Shown in pieces: positions 33,501 through 46,169 of a DNA stretch of 64,000 nucleotides. The notes beneath the pieces are model-generated. The model was not told where the DNA came from, searched no databases, and saw only the letters and a program-made list of their open reading frames with translations. Origin of the DNA: Punica granatum. Lineage: Eukaryota > Streptophyta > Magnoliopsida > Myrtales > Lythraceae. How positions within the stretch are numbered: the first letter of the stretch is position 1; each line of letters starts with the position of its first letter. The DNA lies in assembly GCF_007655135.1 (NCBI RefSeq), contig NC_045129.1:16094274-16158273 (forward strand), written 5' to 3'. The translations under genes and the position numbers were made by a program.

Positions 33501-35327
33501 TGCTGGACTGATAAAAGGTGGTTCTTTAGAGAATGCCTTAGTTTGCAGGTAAGATAATAGAATGGACAATATTCTGTTGCTTTGAAGCCAATATGACTGC
33601 CTACAGTACGAGGCAATTGCATCTAGTTCTTTCATTACACTTTCAATAATCAATGTGTTTTATAAGGTTCTTACATGGTTAAAATGTTTGCACTAGAAAA
33701 AGTAGTGATATTATGTAATTTGCTATACTATTGTATTAAGTCTCTGAAATCTTGAGGAGTATGTAGCAAAACACATGTAGTTTCTTTCATGATGATTGCA
33801 TTAAGTCATATTCTCTGGTGTATATCTACAGTATGGGCAAAGGTTGGTTGAATCCACCACTGCGATTTAATGATGAACCCGCTCGCCATAAGGCCTTAGA
33901 TCTAATTGGAGATCTCTCTGTTTTTGCAAGATCTGGTAGTCAGGGCCTTCCAGTGGCACATATAGTGGCCTACAAGGTATTTGACCTTCATCATTTTCAG
34001 GTTTATTTGCTTTCTTCAAAGTTTATATCCAATGTAATTTAAAATTACAGAAGCAGCTTTTCATCCATAAAATATGGTAGCAGGATTCAGACTATGTTAC
34101 TCATATCTTATGCTAAAAAAGTAGGTGGTGCTATCCATTGGTTTTTTTACATTTTCCTTAAGAAATTAATGTTCTCTTAACATATATTTCTGTTCTACAT
34201 GAAGTTCCACCATTCTAGTGGAATGATTTGATTAGGATACAATTACTTAGATCAGAGTCTCACCAATATTCCCTAGCAACAAGAAAGAAACAAGAAAAAG
34301 ATCATAAATGTTGCCTAAACATTGCATACAAATTCCATAGGGTCTTTCAGTATACTTTAGGGATTCTTCCTATCCATTCTCTTACTGTTGGCTATCCTTA
34401 ACAGCAATGATGGTTGCAATTGCTCGTTGGGAGTAGTTGGTAACCCACACAATGTGTGTCTGCTCATAGAAAGTTGAAATACATATATGATAGGCATTTA
34501 ACATTGTTCATTTGGAAATAGTCCTAAAAAGCTTCTTAAAAGCAATTATACAAGATTGAGAAGTATAAGTATAGTAAAATAGGAAATATTATGAGGATGA
34601 TAGATATAGATGTTATTATTGCTTTTAAATCATTGATGAAAGGAAGAGATAATTTTGTGTATGCCCAGGGCAAGGGGAGTGAGGTGATGGAAGTGTGTTT
34701 TGGTCAGTTTGGGCAAGGGAAAGAAAATTGATCGTCACATGACATACGATTTAAAGGTTTTTTTGTTTTTGGTCCTTGAACAATTACAATTACTTTTTCA
34801 TAATGTCGAGAAATTCTTTTAAGTTACTGGGATAACTTTTCATTTCTGGAAGCTCTTTATATCTTGCGATTACACTGACAATGAAAAGATAATGATAATG
34901 TGGTAATATTGATACATAAAATCACGGTCAAATTCTTTAATAGGCATGGAGAGCCATTTTAATACTTCTACATATTGAAGCATTATTTGAATCTAATTAT
35001 AGTGTGAATTTTTACTTTTAAGGCCAAATACTGTATGCATTTTTAAGTAGTTTTGTACTGAAAATAAAATAAAAATTTATCAAGAAGCAAGTTTCCACCT
35101 TTCATGGCTCAGAATTTACATGTTAACATAGACTTTTTTGCTAATGTATTCTGCAATTTGAAATACATAAATACATATATATATATATATTTATATATAT
35201 TCGTCCTAGAAATTTCTTTCGGACACACTGATGATTAGGAAATGTTGATTAAGTTGCTAAGCCGAAGTTATGCTTGCAGAGTGGGCATGCACTGCATGCT
35301 GATTTTGTACGGCAAATTTCATCATAG
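30504..35327 (+). CDS. LPXC: UDP-3-O-acyl-N-acetylglucosamine deacetylase
   Basis: Zinc hydrolase that removes the acetyl group from UDP-3-O-acyl-GlcNAc, the committed step of lipid A-type biosynthesis. Plants retain this pathway, and Arabidopsis LpxC proteins are reported to be mitochondrial. Seven exons: 30504-30557, 30644-30952, 32401-32607, 32807-32908, 33484-33548, 33832-33976, 35280-35327; phases fit and total 930 nt (309 aa). Motifs: CIERTGVALHSGK (residues 29-41); TVEHLLSALEA with Glu92 and the zinc ligand His93; RHKALDLIGDL with zinc ligands His265 and Asp269; SGHAL with the catalytic His297. Exon 1 encodes a short Ser/Lys/Arg-rich leader (MASIASKFRSSALISWKS) suited to a mitochondrial presequence. 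Exon 7 is only 16 codons including the stop but carries His297. All expected active-site residues are present and no break is seen. Start chosen as the only ATG with an in-frame donor. Confidence 0.95.
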
Positions 35328-36600
35328 TTTATCAGAAGAGAAGACGGGCAGGATTAATGCTGCAAGATGTCCAACGGTTCAAGGACTAAAAGCCCTGGTC
35401 ATCTCATATGTGGTGAGGATCATCATATTTGGGAGTATCAGTGCTGCATTTGCAGAAAATGGATTCAGTGCTCATGATTGCTTTTGTGTATGTTATATTA
35501 GCCCCTACCCCTCCTTCCTGAGTAAATGATTTTCACATATTGGTGAGATTATTTATATATGAACGACATTCAATAATAGAAATTGCACAACCAACCATTT
35601 AGTCCAGCAAGACTTAGAAACCTTTTGTAGTTAACATTCTTTGTGATCATGTTTGGTCCTCGGATATGTGTTATTAGGATTGGTATTATTGCCTTCCTAT
35701 AGTTACCTCCTGGTCCTCAAATGATGGCATATCATTAGGCCCCATTCTCAGATATGTCTAGATATTGCTCTTTAGGTGAGCTGCATACTTTCTGTTGCCG
35801 CTTGGATTGCATTTAAGAGAGAAGCTTTTCCGATGAGTTGTATTGAAGATATCTCAGGGGATCTGTCCTTTTGCTGATCCCCCACTGACTTGCTAAGTTT
35901 ATCTCTGCCTGCATACTATGTTCTTCATCTTTAATTCTTATTTCCAGAAGCTGTTAGTTGATTCGATCAGGTCCTTGGTGCAGGAATGGATGTGAACTGG
36001 GTCTTTCCTCTTTAGCTAGCTTTGGCTTCGGTTGTTTAGGTCCTTGCAGGCCTCCTGGTTTCAGCTGATTGTATGCCTACTGCTAACCTTGATGAGATCT
36101 GTACTAATATGGTCGGGGGGAAGCAGGAGTTTGTGGGGGCCTCTATTCAGCTATCCTTAAGCACAAGTATTTGATCAATCGAAGACTGATAGAATGATCG
36201 TTCAGCCTGGACAATCGAGGCTTTTGTTCTAGTGGAATGAATTTATCGGAAGATTTTCCGTAAGGTCTTTGAAAGAAACTAAGAATTGGCGGCACGAAGA
36301 GACGAGAGGTGCTCTGTATGCTGTGAGAAATTTTATTAGGGCACCACTGATTCAGCTCAATCTCCACCATGGAGATTCTTTAGTGTGAACAGCATTCTAG
36401 TAGTATCTTATCATTTGCACAAAATAAAGTGAGCAATCAGCGAAGAGGCGAAAGAATGTTTAAGAGACAGATCAGATGACCAGTGGCAACTCGAGGAACA
36501 GGCTGTGGGAACAATAGGGAGAAATCACTGTGAAGGAATGCCCCAGGATACGCGGTATAATCTGCATTAAGAAAACAGTCAGTAATCTGAATCTAAGGTG
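35328..36600. other. LPXC 3' region and intergenic DNA
   Basis: The LPXC 3' UTR probably occupies the first few hundred bases. The small frames at 35242-35529 and 36143-36370 show nothing recognisable. No gene is supported. Confidence 0.45.
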
Positions 36601-37079
36601 GTAGATGAAGGGGAGGAAGATGAGTTGCGAGAAAATATTGTTCTGAGTGCTGCTGCTGAATACACTATTCTCCTTTCGGTTTGTCTAACCAGCTGGGAAC
36701 TCGGTCATTGTTTCGAGCTATAGTATGTCTTGTCTGATGTTCTTTATCCGGAATAGGTATTCAGTATTCTCGTTGTTTGGACTTTGCTAGCATGTTGTAG
36801 TAAGGAGAACCCCCGATTAAGTCCTGATTAGTTGATCGGAGTCCATTTCCCGAAGATTTGTGGAAGAACAAGGTAAAACTTGAGCATGGCAGAGGCTGGT
36901 CGGTCTTGATTCGAGCCCTCTAGTACGGACCATGCCACCCATACCTCTCTTCTACTAAAGGAAAATCGGCCTTTTTGTGCACCTTATGCTAGAATCTTGC
37001 TAAAACGGTTGTTTATGTGAACAATATCATGTTGTTCTAGACCATGATTACGATGTTTATGCAGTGTGTATATGCTAGG

Positions 37080-38120
37080 ATTAGCTTAATCGTGTCAAAT
37101 ATGCTCGACTTTACTTGATTAGTGCTTAATTAAGATTAATTGAGTAGTGGCACGTTAATTATCTAATTTGGCTTAATCTCGTCCAATTGCTTGTGATAAC
37201 ATTCTGATCATGTAGTAATGAGATCCAATTTGTGGTCAATCGGGTGTAATTTAACTGAATTAAGGTGTAATCAGATTGATTATGGACTTGACTATGAGTA
37301 ATTAGCTTAGATTTTGCTTAACTAGGTGAAATTAACATTGAATTGAATGCTGTAATATTCTGCAAAATGTGGTAAAGTTGGCCTAGGTGAGGTGATTAGT
37401 GGAATTTTGGCTTAATTAGGCTTAATATGCATGATTTGGCTCATATAATTTGAAATTGACACTTAAAACCACTAATTAGCATGAAATCAACCTTGTATGC
37501 TTGTCGTTCTTTTCGGGCTGAGTTGAATGGGAAGCTCGATTGCTTGATTCCTTGGTCAATTGGACTTAATTAGTCACTAATGGCGGTAATTGGTGGCTCT
37601 CTTGGCCTAATTAGGCTAAATTGTGCATTATCATGGTAAATTCTTTTAATTTCTTCCTCAATTGATGTGTGAAGAATGTATGATAGTGTATGTGGTGATG
37701 GCCAAGTGAGTATGGGCATAAGTAGATGTCTTTTTTTTTTTTTGGTGAATAATAGAATGCATTAGAAATTAATCATTCACGCACATAGCGCTTATAGTAC
37801 GGGGATTAGAAAACCCCTAATGTCATCAAATAAAGTCTGCCTAATGGAAGGAGGGGAAAGAGGCAAGGTAACAAGATAATCAAGTTGCTTGGCTCCAAGA
37901 TTGGCGAGATGTCAATTAGGTTTGATTTCACCATTTAGAGTCCAATTAGGCGTAATCAAGTGGAAATTAGTAACATTAGGGCTTGGCCACTTAAATTGGA
38001 GTCTAATTGAGCTAATTTGATGTGTATAGGTTGAATTGGATGTGTACGACTGAGGCCGATTGTTTGTGTGTAAATAATTGAGTCAATTTGAGTCCAATTT
38101 GTAAAGTCGGGTCTAATTAA
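37080..38120. repeat. Zone of scattered AATTAGGCTTAAT-like words
   Basis: A short AT-rich word close to TTAATTAGGCTTAAT, and its reverse-complement-like variants, recurs about twenty times without a fixed period (for example near 37125, 37160, 37395, 37540, 37600, 37920, 38000 and 38100). Between 37730 and 37920 a T-run followed by TTTGGTGAATAATAGAATGC breaks the pattern and may be the reversed A-tail of a LINE or SINE. The same word appears near 28850-28920. No coding sequence. Confidence 0.45.
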
Positions 38121-38499
38121 GCTTAATTAATGTAAAGAGAGAAAAGAGAGACGTCATGTCTCTACCTCTCTACTCCTCTTATCCTTCATTATCTAGACTA
38201 CATGTCATTAATGTACTTGTCTTTACCCTTATTAATGAAGGGCTAATCAACTTTGTAAGTTGGCTAATTGAACACAAAAAGATAGCCTTAATTCTTAACT
38301 TCCAAAAAGTTAGGTCGGTTTAGGAGGGGAGGTAACATATCAGTTAGAGTCGCCATTGCAGATTGTGAAAGTTGTGACTCCAAACCTTCCGCCTATGCTT
38401 TCTAGACCATAGTTGCTACTTTAGATTTTTGGAGTTGCAACTATGACCAATGCAGCCACGATCATTCACTTCGATGTTCTTAGCAAACACGAATATATG
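38120..38499. other. Intergenic or decayed Gypsy interior
   Basis: Nothing recognisable. It probably continues the interior of the minus-strand Gypsy element, whose gag lies to the right. Confidence 0.3.
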
Positions 38500-39928
38500 T
38501 TTCCATGAGTATCAAAATCTTTAAAATTTGAGCAAAAAGATAAAGGCTTCCTCTGACAACTAACTTGACATAAAAACTAACAAGAACATTAATAACAGTC
38601 GAAGACTCACCACGAATATTTGTTGATTAATGGAGAAAATAACTCTAATATAAAGAGTTATCACTTCCCTCAAGTGTGATAGAATTAACAACTAACATGT
38701 TAGCCGCTCCGATAGAGTTAGTGGTTGATGGTTCGATCGCCTCCTCTAGAGAAGTCGTAGGCAGTCGATTAGCTTACTCTCTACTACCCCTCAATTGTTG
38801 ATTGAAGTAAATCTAGTCCATGTTCTTCTTCGGGCAATAATAGTAAGGGTGGTGGAACATGCTCGGATGAAGGCAAAGGCGGCTGTGGAATATTTGTCGA
38901 TCTTACACTTGACACGTACATCTCAAAGTCCTTCTCTAAATTTCGAACTTTTGGCAAACTTCTTTAGTAAATAAATCCTTGGATTGAGAACATACCTCCG
39001 GCTCCTGTTGTTGTAAGCCACGTAGTGGATGAGTCGCCTGCGACGAAGAATAACTTGATCATATCGATGAGTAACCCACTAATGTTGGAAGAAGAGATGA
39101 TTTTATCAGCTGATTGCAATCAACCTGCCTTGTTGATATACAGCCGTAGCTGGTTGATGTGCTGCAGCTGATGCACTGGCTGAAGTATCATAGTCGACTG
39201 ATATTGTTGCAGCTGCTGCATTGTTTGGTTGGCTGGTGCAATTGGCGGCACTTGTTGTACCTACTATTGATGAATCTTAGGTCCAGTTGATTGATACGTC
39301 ACAACCAACTGTTGTTACTACAGTTGGGACAGTGAGGTTGCGTGGGCTGAACCTACTGTTGCCCTAATGGATCACCAAAATGGGCATTTTGAGTTGTTTG
39401 TGTTGCCACTGATTAGCTGGATACGCAAGGTCCTAGTTGGTATGTACTAGCAGCTGGCGGCACAAATCGTTGTTTATACACTGCCGGCTGGCTAACTTGC
39501 AGTTGTGAGTTCAGCTGATTCATGTGTTGGCTTCCTTGCGACGACGAAATTTCTTTTACCAGCTGGGCTGTTGGTTGAGACATGAAAAAAGCCGACTGCG
39601 AGTAGGTACCTTGCGGCTCAGGCATGTTGTACTCTAAAGAAAAAGAAAAGGTTACTGATGTATGGGATGGCGAGCCATAAGAAACATACTTGTTTGGGTA
39701 CGCTGGATAATTCCAGCCGACCTGAGTTGGCTAAGGCTAGCTAGACTGCATCTGGCTAAAAGCACTAGGCGGACTTCCGATGTCGTTCCTCATGTTGATG
39801 GCGTCTAGCTGAACTAGTTTCTCCACTCGTGATAGCTACACAGTATATGGCTGAACTATCACCAGCCGTGTGTTGCTCGTCTGTTTGTCATGAGCTAAAT
39901 CTTTTTTAATATTATTAATCAGCCGCAT
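38500..39928 (-). pseudogene. Ty3/Gypsy (Tat/Ogre-like) gag, decayed
   Basis: Minus-strand gag relic. A plausible start is the ATG at 39928-39926 (MRLINNIKKDLAHD). It then reads LSRVEKLVQLDAINMRND, a Q/P/S-rich stretch (SAFSQMQSS, WNYPAYPNKYVSYG), and a short open frame at 39625-39413 with SQLQVSQPAVYKQRF, followed by more Gln-rich sequence. Several expected Gln codons are TAG or TAA, so the frame is closed at many points while the reading frame itself stays in register. Low-complexity Gln-rich gag is usual for plant Gypsy elements of this size class. It lies downstream of the primer site at 41041-41032, as gag should. Confidence 0.6.
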
Positions 39929-41031
39929 GGTGTTCGACTATGTCCTTGTGAAGGGTTATGCGCGTCTTTATCAATATGGGCACATGATCACTACATGGTA
40001 GGTCTCACCCGGCGTGCCAGAAAGTTGTTTCGCCTAGAATTTGCGATTCACTCTCCAGCTGCTGCGTGACGTTTAGGTTGTCAGGGGTGCTAGGGCGCAC
40101 TCCCAAGATGTGAGTGAGGGCGAAACCACCAATCATCCTCACCGGGTTAAAGCGTTGCACCACGGTCCGTAGGGTCCATAGGATTAGTCGACGACTGTGT
40201 TTTCGATTGTAGAGGTGTGATGTTGTCGATTGGGAGGTTGTAAAGATGTTGCAAACGATGTCATGGCCTTGAGGGTTAAGCCGTTTAAGTTTTCCCAAAC
40301 GTGCGCGTGATGTTTAGCCCAATTCTTGTACGAGACAACCCGGTAGCTGGTCTACGTGGATAAGAGTCATGGCCTAGGAAAGGCTCGTGAAGATGTGTCT
40401 CGACTGATGTAGCCGAAATGGATGACTGTTGGCTAGGAAACCTTGATTCGGGGAACACCTCCTTGTAGATAGGTCTGGGCTGGAGGTAGCCGAAAGATGG
40501 AATCACGGCCCTAAAGCCAATCGTGAAAGGATATGATCACGGTTCCCGGAAGGTCTGTGTTTGGCTAGTCTCAGCTACAGCATAGCCCAAAAAAAAAAAG
40601 AAAAGTCTTAGACTGGAACCCTTGACTCGATGGAAACTATTCTATGCCTGGAAGCGTTGGAACAAGTAGATAAGATGAAGTCAATAGAATCGAAGAGATT
40701 CTCCAGAAAGCTATTGCATTTTGTAGCAAAAGGTGCGTGAAAGATAAGATATGTAAGGTGCGCGAGTGGAATTAAAGTACAGGAAGGATAGATATGTAAT
40801 GTGCAGTGTACGGAATGTAAAGATATGAAAAGGTAAACATAGATAAATGAATAGAGGCGTTGAGCCGTTTGTATGTTATTGTAGGGAGAGCTTACAATGA
40901 ATGGCCTCGTCTACTCTTATAGGCCGTGTGCAGACTCGAATTTTATCTCGTCGGGACCCGCAAGCGCATGCTATGGCGCGGCTTGGGAGTGTCCACCTTC
41001 CCGGAGGACGCGTGATGGACAAGCGAGAGAA
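39929..41031 (-). other. 5' untranslated region of the minus-strand Gypsy element
   Basis: Lies between the primer site and gag. The open frames at 40506-40285 and 40298-40005 (minus) are not recognised. The block 40900-41030 matches, in reverse complement, 57303-57420 (shared GGGAAGGTGGACAC, CCAAGCCGCG and CCCGACGAGA), so both flank the same part of related elements. Confidence 0.55.
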
Positions 41032-41041
41032 GGAGTCGCCA
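41032..41041 (-). promoter_or_regulatory. Gypsy primer-binding site (minus)
   Basis: On the minus strand the sequence TGGCGACTCC directly follows the giant LTR. Sites of this type are known in Tat/Ogre-group Gypsy elements, where they pair with the 3' end of a tRNA (reported as tRNA-Arg). A second copy lies at 57293-57302. Confidence 0.65.
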
Positions 41042-41043
41042 CT

Positions 41044-44000
41044 TGCTTGGTTACGACCCGAAGGTCGAGGATCGGTAAGTTGCTCGAGTCTAGGGATATA
41101 AGATACACCTAATTTGCTAAGGTAATGGTCATGCATGGACCGGAGATTCCAGATTCGAGGGTTCTATTACGTACGGGCCTATATTCAACGCACCCTTTCG
41201 GTACTCTACTTGCCTAAGGCTTGTCGTAGCCGGTGTCGACTAATTCCCTGGATCGTCAAAGGTTGTGTAAGAATCCCGAAAAAGCCAAAGAACTGTTTGG
41301 TCTGCCCGAAAGTGATTTATAAAGATCTTATGTATCCTGACCTGAGTTACTTGAAATCAGGTAAAAACTCAAGTTGAGACACATAAGTCCTTTCTAGACG
41401 TCCATGCTACATCGAACCGCGCGTTTCGGGATTTTAAAAATCTAAGTTTTGAAAAGAGCATTAACGTCATTTGACAACTCATCGACGCGAGTTTTCAATT
41501 AATTGCCAATTCATGCAAGATTTGTTAGTGTGAAGTGGGTTTAATCATGTGAGCGTCCTGATTAATCCGTTTCTGGATTGCGAATTAAAATTAAATGCCG
41601 AATGTGCGGGTTACAGATAATCAGACAGATCATGAATTGATCAACTGAATGAAGTCCAAATACCCAAAAAACTTAATTTAATGAAAACAATTCATGATAC
41701 AGCGACTAAGACGGGTCCAGGAAGGTCGAGGATAATTTGGTCAAAATGACCAAAATATCCTTGGAACCCAAATGGCCCTGAAAGAGTCACCGATACACGA
41801 ATCCATACATTTTGCTTCAAAAATAATGTTTTAAAGTTGTCAGCATGCGGGATTTGCGATAATGTTGAAATTTGCAATTTGCACAAAATCCGAAAAATGG
41901 ATTTTATAGAGGTAAAGAGACCGTTCTTGATCCGAATAAGGTTGAGGAACCTTCGGTTCTTTCCTATTGGGAATAGCCGTGGGTTTCCTTGACCCATTTT
42001 CGGGTTTCAAGCGTTCTCTTTAACCCAATTTCGATTCTTTCTCGCATGCTCAAACATTAAACACGGTAAATAACACGTATTTAACAAAGCCGGTATCGCC
42101 ATGAGTTTGAAAAACGCATTTAAACATACAAACATGCACAAACACGTTATTTATGGAATCAATAAAATAATACCGGCTCCATGGATGTGGGAAAGCATAA
42201 AAATTCGGGAAACAACTCAAATCGGGGCAAGGAAACCGATCTTGACCCGAAAAGGTCAAGAATAGCATCGGTTACCTCTCTAAGAGGTTAATCCGAGAGG
42301 TATCTTGGCTTTTTTGGGTCGATATGGTTTCCTTGGCTTCGATTTAAACATTTCCCGATATGCTAGCACGTTAAACGATAATACACATGCATGATATAAC
42401 ATTGAAATTGCATAAAAATTAAAACTTGGAAGTGAAATATGCATAAAACCCCTTATAACCCCCATAAACAAAACAAAAATGTAAAAGTCCCGGCTCCTCT
42501 AAGTCGGGAATGGTCATATCTAGTCCCGGGATGCGGGACGAGACTATTAGAAATTGGGTTGGATCATTGGTGGGTCGGTTTTGGGCTATTTTTCGTTGAA
42601 TAGACCAGAATAGGCGCAGACAAACCCGACTGGCAGTGTCTCGACCCGACTGGGCACCCGGTAAAGGGCAGGCCGGTTTGGTTCGATTTGACCGGATTTC
42701 TATCCGGTTCACCCCCGGTTTTGGGCACCCAAGGGACCCTCCTTGGTGGTGGTGGTGGTCGTTTGGTCCCAGATTTGTCGAGTTGACTCGTATAGCCCTG
42801 CAAAGATCATAGAAAACAGAGTACGTTTGGAAAATAGACATGACTGGGCAGTTTTCGGGTTGGACGTCACCCTGGTGTCTCTCGATGGAATTTTGAGGCA
42901 AGGTCAACGGATCCCGACTCTTGACTGACCTCCGGAGGTGACTGTGGTGGTCGTTTTTCGAAAAGAGTCTCGGATCGATCCAATCTGCAAGAAATCCGCA
43001 AGAACAGTCAGCAATTTCAACCCGACTAGGCAGTCGGGCTGTTTCTTCGTGCTGGGCTAAAACCAACGGATTTTTCTTGGATTCCTCGACTCCTTGACAC
43101 CCTAGGATTGTGTGGGGAAGTGTTTGATGGGTTTTGACAACTCAAACCGGTCCGAAAAAGCTTGAAATTTGGGTTGGAAGTTTTGACCCGAGAAGGACCA
43201 AAAATCTTATTTGGTTATGTGATGGCTGTTCCGATGGGTTGGAGGCTTCAAACTTGAAATCTAAGCTCGGAAATGGATAAAGAGGGTTGAAAACATATGG
43301 GATATGAGGTTTGGTGAAGTTTGGATTTAAGCCGGGATGGTAAATACCATGATTCCGACTTAAGTCTTTGGTGTACTTGCTTGGTTTTGCTTTGCTGAAG
43401 CTTACTGCGGTTTCTTCAAATCTTGGAGAGCATTTGAAGAGTAAGAAAGCTAGAGAGATGGCATGTGGTGAGTTGTGATTAGCTTAATGACAATAATGCA
43501 ATATATAGGCAAAGCTTAATGAGAATTAAGTGAAGAAAAGCTTGATTAGTGGCATGATTAGGAAAGGGGCGGCTAGCTTAGGGAAAAATGAAGATCAATC
43601 TTCATCCATTGCATTAATGGAGAGGAGATGGAAGCATTAATGAGGATGGAGTGTTGTCTTCAAATTGTAGGCTTGATATTTTCATGGAAGAGAAGGCAAC
43701 TTGCATGGAGAAGAAGCCAAAGGAGGAGGGGCGGCATTGGTAATTCACTGCAAGTCATGGATGAGCTGTGGGCCCCATGATCATTGAGGGAAATTCGGGA
43801 CAAAGTTCGGGTCTCAATTAATCGCGTGTTCGAGGTTCGTGGGTCAAACGAATGTTGAATTGTTATTGTGCGCGTGAAAACGGTTCTAATAAGCCTAAAA
43901 TCATCGATTTTGCCTTAAAGAATGTTCGTGTGATTTTTAGGCTCGGAAGTCGGTTTTGCTCATTTCAGGCGATCAGAGCAAAGTTAGCCGTTTCTGAGAA

Positions 44001-45112
44001 TGTATCTCGTGTTTGCAGTCCGAATTGGTCGTTTTGACATGCATTGTCAATTAGACTGAATAATTGACCCTTAAACCGGTATTGCAAATGTGAAGCTGGA
44101 AACGTCCTAGGAGTTCGAAACCGGATTTCTCATAATGCTATCTGAGTTGTTTGGATAATCCGGAGATCGCTGCCATCTCTGTTCGTCGGGAACGGACTCC
44201 GAAGGATTGAAAAAGTGCATTTGAGACCTTAAAAGCCTTGTTCTGAGGGCCTAGATGGGTTGTGAGATTCCGTTTGAGGATTTCACATTGAGCCTTGGGA
44301 TAAGCGGCACTGGATTGGCCATCCATCCGGCATCAAATTTCCGTAAAAAGGACCTCCGGTTATGAATTTCCGCTGAAAACGATATTCTCTGCCATTCGGA
44401 GGTCACTCGGGAAATTAAAAGGGATATTGCAATCTGATTTGCCCAATTGGGTTCGTCCGCTGTAGTTTTTGGGGCAATGTGTGGCTAACTTGGATTGCCG
44501 ATCTTCTGTCAGAGCAGTCTCCGGATATGCTTTTCTGTTGAGGGGTATGCTTGTTTTGCCGCTCGTGAGTCATTCGAGGTGTCTGCGTGACTTCCGAGGG
44601 GCAATTTGAAGTAATGCTCATACTCTGTATAATTGTTGGATGTGACTACATCTGACATCTGGCACTAACTTTTCTCTGGTGAACCGGTGTTTTTGGACTC
44701 CCACTGAAAAGCTGTCTGCATTGAGAAAATTGCTCTATATAGAGCAGATGATCTGCGAAATGTGTTTGAAGGCACTTTTCATCTGTTTGGCACCGCTAGA
44801 GATTTTTGGAATCTAATATTGACTATCTTCTGGTGGTCGAGCGAACCAGTAGAAAATAGCACTGTAGGCGATGTATTCTTAAAACACCGGTTTGGATACT
44901 GTATGTGCTCCCTGTTTACTTTGCATGTTGCTGGATGATTCTGTATGTTTTTCTGTCATGTGCTTGAATCATCTGCCTATCTCTATTGACTTAAGAATGA
45001 ATAGCAATTTGCTGTTCTATCGAGCCTTCTTCCATATCAATGCTCAAGTCATTGTCTAGATTGCTGTTGATAGGCATTTCCTGAACTGGTGAGCCAAAAT
45101 GGGGTGCTGACA
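41044..45112 (-). mobile_element. Giant Ty3/Gypsy LTR A (about 4.07 kb, minus)
   Basis: On the minus strand it begins at 45112 with TGTCAGCACCCCATTTTGG and runs to the primer site at 41041. The same start occurs at 50618 (minus) and 52040 (plus), and the body can be aligned to both, with roughly 70-75% identity by eye. LTRs of 3-5 kb are typical of the Tat/Ogre group. A 215-codon minus frame (43066-42419) inside it is not recognised and is probably not a gene. Confidence 0.75.
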
Positions 45113-46169
45113 ATGTCGACCGATCCCTTGGACCTATTGGGGTAGTGCCGACCCCGAAAGGACCCAAAATATTGTCGTTTCGTCCGGGAGTGGTCTAAGG
45201 AAGACTCGTACACCCTGACTTGAGCCGCCTCAAATCGGGCCCGTACTCGAGTCAAGGTGCACTAGTGTCCCCTAGATGCCCATGCTATGCATGTTACGTG
45301 TTGTAGTGCTTTTTTAAAATTGTGGGTTAATAATGGCATTCCCGACGGTTCATGGACCGTCGACGCGATTATAAGTTAATGGTCAGTTTATGCGATTTAT
45401 TTAACGCTGAGTTGTTTGCTGAGCCGAATGACATGTCCCATTTCCCGTGTGTGAGAATTTTAATGGTTATTACAGGATGCATTGGATGTGGCAGGTTAAT
45501 GGAAGTGTTTTGTGACACGGGGACCAAGACGGATCCTCAAAGGTCAAGAACACCCGGTCAATGAAGGTTGAGACGCTCTTGGACCCTCGTGGGCACGAGA
45601 TAGTCACTGATACCCAAACCCATGCAAATTATTTAAAACTAGCGCGTTTAACATGTGGTTTATCGGTAGATTAAAGATGGAATGGAAAATGCGATTACAC
45701 ACAATCGAGAACCGACTTAAAAACGAAAGGGGGGGCCGCCCTTGACTTGAGATGGGTCAAGGAGCTCTCGACCACTCTCATAAGAGGAAGGCCGAGAGTC
45801 ACCTTGACCCAACTCAGGCTTTGGATGGTCACCTATCCCGACTTTTAGTCTTTTCTCGCATGCATCAAACATTAATCACGATAATAACAAACATGTACAA
45901 GTCGGTGCCATCATGCTCTCGGAAAAACGCATATAAACACGCAAGCAAGCACAAACATGATATTTAATGGAATCGATAAAACGACACAGATTCATGTAAT
46001 GATAAAAACGTAAAACACGGGAAAACGAATAATTTCAGGGAAGAGGTGGCCACCCTTGGCTTTCCCGAGTCGGGATGGTCTCCTATGCTTGAATTTTTGT
46101 ATTTTCCCGTCATGCTACATGCAATACATCATTATACAAGTATAATAAACGAGATAACAATATAATAAA

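Noticed and set aside
42419..43066. 215-codon minus-strand frame
   Set aside because: It lies within a giant Gypsy LTR, has no recognisable motif, and its related LTRs show no matching open frame.
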